Made by a program: the position numbers and the translations under genes | Shown: positions 6,537 to 17,175 of the stretch, one piece after another | Numbering within the stretch: the first letter of the stretch is position 1 | How the letters are laid out: each line of letters opens with the position of its first letter | NCBI GenBank assembly: GCA_947491025.1 | Contig: CANLIC010000008.1 | Location: 62,001-126,000 of the forward strand | Length of the DNA stretch: 64,000 nucleotides | Source of the DNA: Myxococcales bacterium | GTDB lineage: Bacteria; Myxococcota_A; UBA9042 | Direction: 5' to 3' | The notes under the pieces: generated by a model | What the model was told of the DNA's origin: nothing | What the model saw: the letters and a program-made list of their open reading frames with translations, nothing else | Databases searched by the model: none

Positions 6537-9500
6537 ATGAACGCGAGCACGCAGTCGACATCCGCGGCGTGGGTAGGCCGACCGGGGCGCATGGCGCTTG
6601 GGCTCGGCCTGGCCGCGCTCTTGTTCGCCGTAGCGGCAGTGGCCCAGGAGCGGGCCATTCCGGTGCGCCCAAGCCAGGTCGGCACCCTCAACAAGAGCGG
6701 CAAGCGGAGCCTCAAGGCTGGCGGCGGGGCCGGCGTGCTCAAGCGCTCGGCCGGCAAGCTTGACCCAGCCTATGATCCGGCGGCGGCAGACGCCGCGCTG
6801 GATTCGCCGAACGCAGGCACTGGGGCACCGGCCTCGGCGAACCGTGAGCGCCCGGCAGAGTCGAGCCGTCCGAGCCCTGAAGCCCAGGCGCCGGCACCGA
6901 GTGGCTCGGCCCCCGATGAGAGCAAGAAGATCGAGGACTCGGTCACCTGGAAGACCAACTTCGAGAAGGAGATCAAGTGCCGCCCGCTGCCGCGCGGGGC
7001 ACGCGTGACCCTCGACTTCGAAGAGGCCCCGATCGAGTCGATCATCAAGCTCGTGTCTTGTTGGACGACGCGCAACTTCATGCTCGCCACCAGCCGACGC
7101 GGCGCCAAGGTGACCATCTTGTCGCCGCAGCCGGTCACGGTGGGCGAGGCGTGGCGCGCCTTTCTGTCGGCGCTCGACGTCAACGGCATGACCGTGGTCC
7201 AGCGCGGCAGCTTTTGGCACATCGTCGACTCCAACCAGGCCCGCGCCCGGGGCGCACGCATTTCGAGCGGCAAGTCCGGCGTGCCCAACGACGACCAGAT
7301 TCTTACCCGCATCATCCGGATCGAGCACGTGGAGCTGCAAGAGGTCGAGCAGCTGCTCGGCAAATTCAAGAGCCAGGGCGGCGACATCTTTGCCTACAAG
7401 GCCACCAACTCCCTCATCGTGACGGACACCGGCGCCGCGATCCGCCGGATGATGGAGCTGGTGCAAGAGGTCGATATCCCGCTCGGCAAAGAGAAGATCT
7501 GGATTCGGCCCGTGCAGCACATGGCGGCCAGCGAGCTGGTCGAGCGCATCAACGCCGTGTTCGGCGAGGCCAAGGGGGGCGCAGGCAGCGGCGCGCCTGG
7601 TCGCGCCGCGATCGGCAAGCCGCGCAATCCGGCGCCGGCTGGCGGTGCGCCGGAGCCGAAGGGCCAGGTCGACATCACCAAAGTCTCGATCAGCAAGGTG
7701 ATCGCCGATGAGCGCACCAACCAGATCATCCTCATCACGACGCGCAGCAACTACCTGAAGGTCGACCGCCTCATCCGCAAGCTGGATGTGCCGATCCCGG
7801 GCGAGGGCGCCGTCCACATCCATCCGCTCGAGAACGCCGACGCGGAGGACCTGGCGCAGACCCTGCAGAGCCTCGCCGGCGGCGGCGGCGGCGGGAGTGG
7901 CGGGCAGCGCGGCGGCGGTCAGCGCGGCGGGCAACGGCAGGGCGCAGGCGGTGGCGGCGGCGGCGGCGGCTCGGCGGCGCTCTTCGAAGGCAACGTGAAG
8001 ATCACCGCGCACAAGGCCACCAATTCGCTGGTCATCGAGGCGAGCCTCAAGGACTACCTGAGCCTGCAGAAGGTGATCGCGCGCCTCGACAGCCGCCGCA
8101 AGCAGGTCTACGTCGAGGCCGTGATCATGGAGATCTCGACCACCAAGTCGGCGAACCTCGGCATCGCGGGCTCAGCGGGCACGACCTTCGACATCGGTGG
8201 CGACGAGGTGCCCTTCCTCATCGGCCTCGGCGGCCTGGGCATGGGCGGCGTCGACATCAGCCAGCTCAACTCCGGCGGCCTCGCAGCGGGCATGCAAGGG
8301 CCGCTGGTCCAGGTCAACACCGGCAACACCGGCAGCAACGTCACCAGCGGCGTGACGCTGTCGATTCCGGCGTTCGGCTTCCTGATCCAGGCCATCCAGA
8401 ACAACAGCGACGTCAATGTCTTGTCGACGCCGCACATCCTGACCCTGAACAACGAAGAGGCCGAGATCCAGGTCGGCCGCAAGGTCCCGTACCGCCAAGC
8501 GAACCTCGGCGGCGGCGGTGGCCTGAGCGCCCTCAGCGGATTGGCGGGCGGCGCCGCGGGCGGCGCGTTGGGTGCGCTCGGCGGCCTTGGCGGACTCGGC
8601 GGCATGTTGGGCGGCATGGGCTCGATGATTCAGTTCATCGACGTCGACCTGACGCTGAAGATCACGCCGCAGATCAACGAGTCGGACTTCATCAAGCTCA
8701 AGATCGACCAGCAGCTCGACGAGATCGAGGCGATGGATCCCAACCTCGGCCCGACGACCTCCAAGCGCAAGGTCACCAACACCGTCGTCGTCCGCGACCA
8801 GCAGCCGATCGTGATCGGCGGCCTCATCACGGACCGTGAGAGCACAGGCGTCGCCAAGATCCCGATCCTCGGCGATCTGCCGCTCATCGGCATGCTCTTT
8901 CGCAAGACCACGAAGCAGAAGGAGAAGAAGAACCTGCTGCTGATCGTGGTCCCGCACATCCTCAAGGACCCGAGCGATATTCGGCGCATCCACGAAGAGA
9001 AGATGACGCAGATGCGCAACTTCGCCGACGAGCTGGCGACGCGGCGCAAGGAGTACGAGGGCAACGTCGACTACCGCAAGAAGCGCGGCCTGCTGCAGCA
9101 CATCCACGACGCGGTCGAGGGCGCGCGCCACGAGCGCAAGCAGCACGAGAAGGCCTACTACGACAGCACGGACGTCGACAGCGTCGGCCAGCCCGACGAC
9201 CACGACCTTGAGCACGATCCCTTTGGAAAGCAGCTGCAAGAGGACGAGGACGGCGCCGAGCGCACCGAGGAGATCGACCTGCCGGACGGGCCCAAGGGCA
9301 AGAAGGGTGCCAAGTCTGGCGGCAGCAAGGCGGGCGACGCGAAAGCCGGCGACGCAAAGGCCAGCGACGCCAAGGCCGGAGATGCCAAGGCCGGCGCGGG
9401 CGGCGAGCCTGAGGCCGGCGGCGCCGCAGCAGAGGGCGGCGACGGCGGTGGCGTCGAAGCCAGCGACGGCAAAGCCAGCGACGCCACAGCCGGTGACGCC

Positions 9501-9661
9501 AAGGCTGGCGACGCGAAGGCCGGCGATGCGAAGACCGGTGGCGCCAAGGCCAGCGGTGGCAAGACGAGCGGCGGCAAGGCTGGCCGGGGTAAGGCCAGCG
9601 GCGCCAAGTCGGGCGTCCCGGCGGAGGCCGCCGACAAGGTCGACGGCGCCGAGGGCGAGCC

Positions 9662-9665
<4 letters not shown>
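6537..9665 (+). CDS. gspD: Type II secretion system secretin GspD
   Basis: Outer-membrane channel of the type II system. It has 1042 residues, well above the usual 650-750. A signal peptide ends near AVAQE. An N0 domain (about 160-235) and N1-N3 repeats follow, the last interrupted by a Gly-rich loop near 450-480. The secretin core begins around 520 (VYVEAVIMEIS), with the conserved VLSTPHILTLNNEEAEIQVG, and ends with ITDRESTGVAKIPILGDLPL and FR near 780. Beyond that is a long charged helical stretch and a tail of roughly 110 residues built from Gly/Ser-Asp-Ala-Lys-Ala units. The ATG at 6537 lies 6 bases after GAGGAAAGG; the TTG at 6531 is too close. gspE overlaps by 4 bp. The location of the long tail is discussed as a finding. 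Confidence 0.95.
9328..9612 (+). repeat. Degenerate GDAKA-type repeats in the gspD tail
   Basis: Imperfect 15-bp units encoding G/S-D-A-K-A or G-G-K-A/T variants, in two blocks (about 9328-9400 and 9475-9612) separated by a Gly/Glu/Ala-rich stretch. Synonymous differences between units show it is not a recent exact expansion. Confidence 0.7.
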
Positions 9666-11407
<1,742 letters not shown>

Positions 11408-11467
11408 CGCGGACGTCGACTGCGTCGCCAGAGCGGGCGCTGCGGTCGGCCTGGGTAGGGTAGCAAA

Positions 11468-12727
11468 GTGCCAGTTTACGAGTACATCGGCAGGACGCAG
11501 GGCGGCAAGACCGTCAAGGGTGTGCTCGACGTCGATAACGTCCGGTCACTCAAGGCGGCGCTGCGGCGCGAGCGCGTCTTTCTCACCGAGTACAAGGAGA
11601 GCAACAGCAAGGGCAGCGGCGCCGCGATCAAGGCGGGTGTGCAGCAAAAGACGGGTAGCCGAGAGGTCGACTTCGCCGAGCTGCTGGTGCGGATCTCGCC
11701 CATGGATGTGGCCGAGATGACACGCCAATTGGCGACGTTGGTGAAGGCGGGCGTGCCGCTGGTCGACGCGATGGCGGCGATCGTCGAGCAGACCGAGAAT
11801 TCCAAGCTCAAGCGGGTCCTGGCGCAGGCCCGCACCGACCTCAACGAGGGCGCGAGCTTCCACGCTGCGCTCGGCAAGCACCCGAAGGTCTTCGGCGCCA
11901 CCTACATCAACATGGTCCGCGCTGGCGAATCGTCCGGCACGCTGGAGATCGTGCTGCTGCGGTTGGCGGACTTTACCGAGAGCCAGGTCCGGCTGCGCAA
12001 TCGCATCATTGGCGCCATCACCTACCCCGTCATCATGCTCTGCATCTCGGTGCTGATCGTGGCGGCGATGATGATTCTGGTTGTGCCCAAGATCACGATC
12101 ATGTTTGAAGATCTCGGCGCAGAGCTGCCGATGATCACGCGCGTGCTCATCTTCATCTCCGACGTGCTCTCGACGTGGTGGCCGCTGATTCTGCTGGCGG
12201 CGTTCGGTGGCTGGGGCTGGTTCGAGCGCTGGCGGCGCTCTGAGACCGGCGCGCCGAGATGGGACGCGATGCTGCTGAAGGTGCCGATCCTCGGCGACTT
12301 GGTGCGCAAGATCGCCATCGCGCGCTTCTCGCGGACGCTGTCGACGCTGTTGAGCTCGGGTGTGCCGCTGCTGACCGCGATGGAGATCGTCGAGAACGTC
12401 GTCTCCAACCACGTGCTGGCCAAGGTGCTCGGCGAGGCGCGGGTGGCGATTCGCGAGGGCGACACCATCTCTGGGCCGCTCAAGCGCAGCGGGGAGTTCC
12501 CGCCGATGGTGGTGCACATGGTCGCCATCGGCGAACGCTCGGGCGAGCTCGAAAACATGTTGAAGAACGTGTCCGAGAGCTACGAGAGCCAGGTCGACTC
12601 GCGCGTCCAAGCGCTGACCTCGATCTTGGAGCCGATCATGATCGTCGGCATGGGCATTTTGGTGGCGTTCCTGGTGGCGGCGATCTTGCTGCCGATGATG
12701 AAGCTCACGTCGGCGGTGCGTGGGTAG
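11468..12727 (+). CDS. gspF: Type II secretion inner-membrane platform protein GspF
   Basis: Polytopic core of the assembly platform. It has 419 residues: an N-terminal stretch beginning PVYEYIGRTQGGKTVKG, two T2SSF domains (about 67-190 and 270-390), each starting with a TRQLATLVKAGVPL-type motif, and three hydrophobic segments at about 178-211, 238-256 and 387-412. The GTG start is supported by purine-rich GGGTAGGGT just upstream and by the family's usual MPxYxY beginning. It lies between gspE and gspG as expected. Nothing appears missing. Confidence 0.95.
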   Translation: MPVYEYIGRTQGGKTVKGVLDVDNVRSLKAALRRERVFLTEYKESNSKGSGAAIKAGVQQKTGSREVDFAELLVRISPMDVAEMTRQLATLVKAGVPLVDAMAAIVEQTENSKLKRVLAQARTDLNEGASFHAALGKHPKVFGATYINMVRAGESSGTLEIVLLRLADFTESQVRLRNRIIGAITYPVIMLCISVLIVAAMMILVVPKITIMFEDLGAELPMITRVLIFISDVLSTWWPLILLAAFGGWGWFERWRRSETGAPRWDAMLLKVPILGDLVRKIAIARFSRTLSTLLSSGVPLLTAMEIVENVVSNHVLAKVLGEARVAIREGDTISGPLKRSGEFPPMVVHMVAIGERSGELENMLKNVSESYESQVDSRVQALTSILEPIMIVGMGILVAFLVAAILLPMMKLTSAVRG

Positions 12728-12804
12728 TGCGGCGCGGTGACGACGGCGGCGTGACCGCCAGCCGGGGCGACTGGCCCCCACTTTTGCGAGGGACGGAGGA
12801 CCCA

Positions 12805-13305
12805 ATGGAGACCGAGCAGTTGCAAGCGATCGGTGGCGAAAAGCAGGCCGAGATGGCGGTGGAGATCGGCATGGACGGCCGGCAGCGCGTCTGCTGGCGG
12901 GACATCGCAGCAGTGGCGAAAGGGGCGGCGCAAGCCGGCCAGCGCGGCATGACGCTGATCGAGATCATGGTCGTGATCGTGATCATCGGCGTGCTCGGCT
13001 CGGCGCTCGCCGTCGGCGTGTTCGGCATGCTGGGCGACGCCAAGACCGACACAGCCCGGGCGCAGATCAACACCATCGGCGCGGTCATCGAGGCCCACGA
13101 GGCCCGGCACGGTGACTACCCCGATAGCCTCGAGACGCTGACCGAGGGCAAGAAGGCCAAGCTGAAGAAGGCCAACCTCAAGGACCCCTGGAAGCAGGAC
13201 CTGGTCTACCGCGCCGAGGGCGATGGTTTCTCGTTGTGCAGCGGCGGCGACGACAAGAAGTCGGGCACTGAGGACGACATCTGCTACGGCGAGGCCGAGA
13301 AGTAG
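12805..13305 (+). CDS. gspG: Major pseudopilin GspG
   Basis: Main subunit of the periplasmic pseudopilus. It has 166 residues as called. The prepilin peptidase site is QRG|MTLIEIMVVIVIIG, with Gly48 before the cut and Glu at +5. The mature part shows the usual helix, ARAQINTIGAVIEAHEARHGDYP, and a C-terminal region with acidic residues near GGDDKKSGTEDD where GspG binds calcium in other species. GGAGGA directly upstream supports this ATG, which gives a 48-residue leader, much longer than the usual 6-12. Internal ATG codons at about 12859 and 12871 would shorten it. Cleavage needs a GspO/PilD peptidase, which is not in this window. Confidence 0.93.
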   Translation: METEQLQAIGGEKQAEMAVEIGMDGRQRVCWRDIAAVAKGAAQAGQRGMTLIEIMVVIVIIGVLGSALAVGVFGMLGDAKTDTARAQINTIGAVIEAHEARHGDYPDSLETLTEGKKAKLKKANLKDPWKQDLVYRAEGDGFSLCSGGDDKKSGTEDDICYGEAEK

Positions 13306-13349
13306 CGGCCGCAGCGCGCTGGCCGGTGAGTTCAGCGCAAAAGGCGACG

Positions 13350-14018
13350 ATGGCGGTGAGCGACTCCGGGGATGCGGCAGTTCGACGGAGGCGCGTCCGG
13401 CGCGGCGACGCCGGGTTCACGCTCATCGAGCTTGTCGTGGTCATGGTGGTGATGGCGGTGGTCACCGTCACCGTCGTCATCGGCATCGGCAACATCCGCG
13501 GCGCCAACGTCGACACAGAGGCCGGTCAGCTCGCGGCCGCGGTCCGCTACTTGTACAACCTGTCCGTCCTCAACGGCCGCAATTACCGCCTCGTCGTCGA
13601 TCTCGACAGCCACGCCTGGTGGGGCGAGGCGCAAGACTCCCGCGATCCCTGCAAGCAGTTCCTGTTGCCCGGTGAAGGGGAAGAAGAAGGCAACGAGGCC
13701 GACGACGACGACGAGGACAAGCCGCCGCCGCCGGCAGCGTTCGGCGCGGCCAAGAGCGCGCTGTTGCAGAAGCGCGAGCTGCCCAAGGGCATCGCTTTCG
13801 TCGGCGCGATGACGAGCCACCAGAGCGACATCGAGCGCAAGGGTCAGGTACACCTGAACTTCTTCCCCAACGGCACGGTGGAGGCGGGCTTTGTGCTCAT
13901 CGGCGACAGCGACGACGACAGCGACGTGGTCACCGTCGAGGTGCTGCCCCTGCAGGGCACAGCGCGCGTCTACAGCGGCGAATTAACTCTCGACGACTGG
14001 GTGGACCAGGAGCGCTGA
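13350..14018 (+). CDS. gspH: Minor pseudopilin GspH
   Basis: Minor pseudopilin thought to join the pseudopilus tip. It has 222 residues from ATG 13350, with AAAAGG about 6 bases upstream; a GTG at 13326 would add eight residues. The leader is Arg-rich and ends GDAG|FTLIELVVVMVVMAV with Glu at +5. The globular part contains an acidic run then four prolines (residues near 110-125) that looks like a surface loop insertion, and ends in beta-rich sequence (GQVHLNFFPNGTVEAGFVLI) matching the family's C-terminal domain. The stop overlaps the next start (TGATG). Confidence 0.85.
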   Translation: MAVSDSGDAAVRRRRVRRGDAGFTLIELVVVMVVMAVVTVTVVIGIGNIRGANVDTEAGQLAAAVRYLYNLSVLNGRNYRLVVDLDSHAWWGEAQDSRDPCKQFLLPGEGEEEGNEADDDDEDKPPPPAAFGAAKSALLQKRELPKGIAFVGAMTSHQSDIERKGQVHLNFFPNGTVEAGFVLIGDSDDDSDVVTVEVLPLQGTARVYSGELTLDDWVDQER

Positions 14019-14908
14019 TGCGACGCGGTCAAGCCGGCTTCACGCTGCTCGAGATCTTGATCGCCATGGCGATCTTGGCCTTCGCATTGGCCGTGATCAC
14101 AGCGTCGGCGTCGTCGTCGGCAGTCTACGGCAAGCGCGTCTACAGCAGCACGACGGCGGCGCTCTTGCTGCGCGGAGTCCTACTCGACATCGAGGAGGAG
14201 TACCGCAAGGACGGCTTCCCCACCAACGACATCGAGGGCCGCGAGTGCGAGCTGCCGAAGGCCTACGCCAAGCACTTCCGCTGCGAATTCGACCTCATCG
14301 GGCTCAACCTGGACGAGGGCATGATCACCGACCTGACTTCGTCGGCGCAGGACGTGCTCTCGGGTGCGCAGGAGACGCTGCAGAGCTCAGGCGCAATGGA
14401 CAAGCTGACTGCAGCGACCTCGGGCGAGGCTGAGGGCCGCAAGGCCCTGGACGATCTGGGCAATTCGGCCAAGAACGCCGAGGCCGCCGGGCTCGACCTC
14501 ACCTCGATGGCGAAGTCCGGCGATATGATGCAGCTGATCACCACCATCCTGATGTCGGGCGCTCAGGGGCTGAACCTGCTCGGCCTCTGCGACATCAACC
14601 TGTCGGTGCTGCAGATGTCGATGGGCTTGATGATCGCCGAGCTCTTGCCGCGCATCTTGAAGCGCGCCACCGACCGCACGCGCAAGGTGCGGCTGCGCTT
14701 GGCCTGGCGCGATGCCGAGGGCGAAGACGCCAAGCTGGAGATCGAGACCTTCACCACCGCGGTCAGCGAAGAAGAGGCCCGCGCGATTCAGCAGATGAAG
14801 GACCAGCAAGAGCTGGAAGAGGCGGCCAACCCCAACGGCGTCGGAGGCCTCGCCCCGGCGTTCGGCGGCATTCAGCCACCGCCCCCCGCCCAAGGGGGAA
14901 CGCGATGA
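14018..14908 (+). CDS. gspI: Minor pseudopilin GspI, enlarged
   Basis: Minor pseudopilin of the GspI-J-K tip complex. It has 296 residues, more than twice the usual 120-130. The short leader MRRGQAG is cut before FTLLEILIAMAILAFALAV, with Glu at +5 and the LLEIL form typical of GspI. The usual GspI core is split: YSSTTAALLLRGVLLDIEEEY comes early and the C-terminal RKVRLRLAWRDAEG strand appears near residue 230. Between them is an insertion of about 110 residues with a hydrophobic stretch (ILMSGAQGLNLLGLCDINLSVL). The C-terminus is Gln/Pro-rich. Assignment rests on the motif, gene order and coupling to gspJ (ATGA overlap). Confidence 0.82.
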   Translation: MRRGQAGFTLLEILIAMAILAFALAVITASASSSAVYGKRVYSSTTAALLLRGVLLDIEEEYRKDGFPTNDIEGRECELPKAYAKHFRCEFDLIGLNLDEGMITDLTSSAQDVLSGAQETLQSSGAMDKLTAATSGEAEGRKALDDLGNSAKNAEAAGLDLTSMAKSGDMMQLITTILMSGAQGLNLLGLCDINLSVLQMSMGLMIAELLPRILKRATDRTRKVRLRLAWRDAEGEDAKLEIETFTTAVSEEEARAIQQMKDQQELEEAANPNGVGGLAPAFGGIQPPPPAQGGTR

Positions 14909-15831
14909 CGGGCCAAGGCACCCGCATGGCGCGCGGCTTCACGCTCGTCGAGCTCATGATCGCCGTCTCGCTGCTGGCGATGATGGGGCTCTTGCTCGGC
15001 ACCTCGATCACCACCGTCATGGGCGCGATTCAGGACAACCGCGAGCTGCAGGACCGCTACCACACCGCTCGCGTCGCGCTTGGCCGTGTCCAGCGCGAGC
15101 TGGCCATGGCCTACGTCTCGCGCCACCAGTCCGAGAGCGGCGCCACCAAGACGATCTTCCTGGGCAAGCCCAACAAGGTGCAGTTCACCTACATGGGCCA
15201 TCGCCGCGTCGAGCGTGGCGGGCTTGAATCGGACCAGGGCGTGATCGAGTACGCCCTCGAGAAGTCGTCCACCGGGTTGGCGCGGCTGGTGCGGCGCGAG
15301 AAGGTCATCATCGACGATCGGCCCGAGAAAGAGGGCCGCCGCGAGGTGCTGGCCGACGGCGTGCGCAAGCTGGAGTTTGCCTACTGGAGCATGGACAAGG
15401 AGGAGTGGGAGAGCGACTGGAAGGTTGAAATCGACCGTGCCGCCGAGGAGCAGCGGCAAAAAGAGCAGCAAGCGGCCCTGGCGACCGGCATGACCGGCAA
15501 CGCGGCGCTGGCGAACGCCGTCGTCAAGCAGGCCAACCGCCGCGACAAGGAGCGCCACGGCCCTGAGGAGCAGTGGTTGCCGGTGCGGGTGCGGGTGCGC
15601 CTTGTGCTCTCGACGTTGGACGAGGACCTTGACCTCGAGTTCGAGACCCAGACCCGGGTCCGCATCGCACGACCGCTCGATTTCCAGCAGGCCTACAAGC
15701 CGGGCGACTTCCAGAATTCGCTGAACCCGTATGCGCCGATCCCTTCGACGACGCCGTCGATGTTCAACCCGCAGGCGATCTTGTCGGGCCAGCAGCCGCC
15801 GGCACCTGGTTCGGGGGCAGGCACGCCATGA
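14905..15831 (+). CDS. gspJ: Minor pseudopilin GspJ
   Basis: Minor pseudopilin of the tip complex. It has 308 residues. The leader ends RMARG|FTLVELMIAVSLLAMMGLLLG, with Glu at +5. The following QDRYHTARVALGRVQRELAMAYVS and the later LADGVRKLEFAYWS are typical of GspJ. A Lys/Glu/Gln-rich stretch at about 170-215 and a Pro/Ser-rich C-terminus enlarge it relative to the usual 200 residues. The first ATG overlaps the gspI stop; an ATG at 14926 would give a five-residue leader and is also possible. The stop overlaps gspK by 4 bp. Confidence 0.87.
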   Translation: MTGQGTRMARGFTLVELMIAVSLLAMMGLLLGTSITTVMGAIQDNRELQDRYHTARVALGRVQRELAMAYVSRHQSESGATKTIFLGKPNKVQFTYMGHRRVERGGLESDQGVIEYALEKSSTGLARLVRREKVIIDDRPEKEGRREVLADGVRKLEFAYWSMDKEEWESDWKVEIDRAAEEQRQKEQQAALATGMTGNAALANAVVKQANRRDKERHGPEEQWLPVRVRVRLVLSTLDEDLDLEFETQTRVRIARPLDFQQAYKPGDFQNSLNPYAPIPSTTPSMFNPQAILSGQQPPAPGSGAGTP

Positions 15832-17165
15832 GCGGTCACCTCCAGCCGGCCGCGGCAAAACGGCCAGATTCGACCCGCGGCGCGGCCTCGTCGTCGGGTC
15901 CGCTTGCGCTGCGTGTGCGACTTCAGCTCGCGGCAGCAGCGGCCATTCGGGCGACGGGCAGCACGGCGCCGGGGCCGAGCGACCGGCAGCGCGGCGTCGC
16001 CCTGCTGTTGGCGATGACCGCGATCGCGATTTTGACGGTGTTCTCGCTGGAATTTACCTACCAGTCGCGCGTTGCGGTCCGCACCAGCAGCTACGTCGAG
16101 CAGGAGATCGAGGCCCACCTGCATGCGCGGGCGGCGGTGGAGTTGGCGACGCTGGTCATCGGCTCAGTGGACATCGTTGAGAGCATCATCAACAAGTACG
16201 CATCCATGCTCGGTGGCCAACGGCCGAATATCTCGACCGCCGCCTACGCTTGCGAGTTCGTCAACGCCTTCTGCGAAGGGCGCATGAACATGATGGGCCT
16301 CGACCTCATCGACCTGCGCGGCAAGGAGGCCGCTGGGCTCGAGCGCGGCACCTGCGGCTGCAAGTCCGATGACGAGGATGGGCGCGTCAACCTCAACCGA
16401 GTCGCGAACTTGGGCGAGAAGCAGGCGACGTTCGACACCCTCTACAAGCTGCTCGAGCGGCACGAGGGCATGAGCTCGGCCGGCGAACTCGACAAAGAGA
16501 TGGCGCAGTTGGCGCTCAACGTCATGGACTGGGCCGACGTCGACAACGTCAAGACCGACCTCGATCCAGCGACCCGCAAGCTGCAGCAAGGCACCGGCAG
16601 CGAGGGCGTGCACTACGCTCGCCATGGCTACAAGTCCAAGGACGCGCCCTTCGACACCACCGAAGAGGTGCGCCTGGTCGAGGGCATGACCGACGCGCTG
16701 TGGTGCAAGCTGCGGGACCAGCTCACCGTCTACAACACCGCGAAGCTCAATGTAAACACGGCACCGATCGAGGTGATCAAGGCGCTGGTCTGCAAGAACC
16801 TGGCCGATCCGCGTCACGAGCTGATCGCCTGCGCCCGAACCAATGGCGCAGCGGCGGCGTTCGTCCCGGTCAACGTCGCGGGCCAGTACATCGAGGTCTG
16901 CAGGACCTTGAAAAAGCTTATCTTTTCACCACCCTTCTCGACGCCTGGCCGCTTCGTACGCTTCTTCGAGAAGCTCGGCACGGTGCTGCCGGCGGACTAC
17001 GCCAACGTCTTGCAGGTAAACGCCGGCAAGATGCTGGCCGACGTCGGCACAAGCGGGCAGATTGTCCGCATCACGGCGTTTGGAACCTCGGGGTCGGTGA
17101 CCAAGACCATCACGGCCTTGCTCGACACCACCAGCAAGCAGTACGTCTACTGGCGCGAAGACTGA
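15828..17165 (+). CDS. gspK: Minor pseudopilin GspK
   Basis: Tip pseudopilin that caps the GspI-J-K complex. It has 445 residues, larger than the usual 300-330. The cleavage site is SDRQRG|VALLLAMTAIAILTVFSLEF. It lacks the +5 Glu found in the other pseudopilins, as is normal for GspK. The mature part has HLHARAAVELATLV, DEDGRVNLNRVANLG and, later, YNTAKLNVNTAPIEVIKALV, all characteristic. The leader from the coupled ATG is about 56 residues; a GTG at 15915 would shorten it. Cysteines and a hinge-like region occur near residues 140-185. Confidence 0.92.
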   Translation: MSGHLQPAAAKRPDSTRGAASSSGPLALRVRLQLAAAAAIRATGSTAPGPSDRQRGVALLLAMTAIAILTVFSLEFTYQSRVAVRTSSYVEQEIEAHLHARAAVELATLVIGSVDIVESIINKYASMLGGQRPNISTAAYACEFVNAFCEGRMNMMGLDLIDLRGKEAAGLERGTCGCKSDDEDGRVNLNRVANLGEKQATFDTLYKLLERHEGMSSAGELDKEMAQLALNVMDWADVDNVKTDLDPATRKLQQGTGSEGVHYARHGYKSKDAPFDTTEEVRLVEGMTDALWCKLRDQLTVYNTAKLNVNTAPIEVIKALVCKNLADPRHELIACARTNGAAAAFVPVNVAGQYIEVCRTLKKLIFSPPFSTPGRFVRFFEKLGTVLPADYANVLQVNAGKMLADVGTSGQIVRITAFGTSGSVTKTITALLDTTSKQYVYWRED

Positions 17166-17175
17166 GGGACGACCT

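Noticed and set aside
11724..11735. CGCCAATTGGCG palindrome inside gspF
   Set aside because: Lies in conserved coding sequence (TRQLATL) and lacks the TGCCA/TGGCA arms; likely coincidence.
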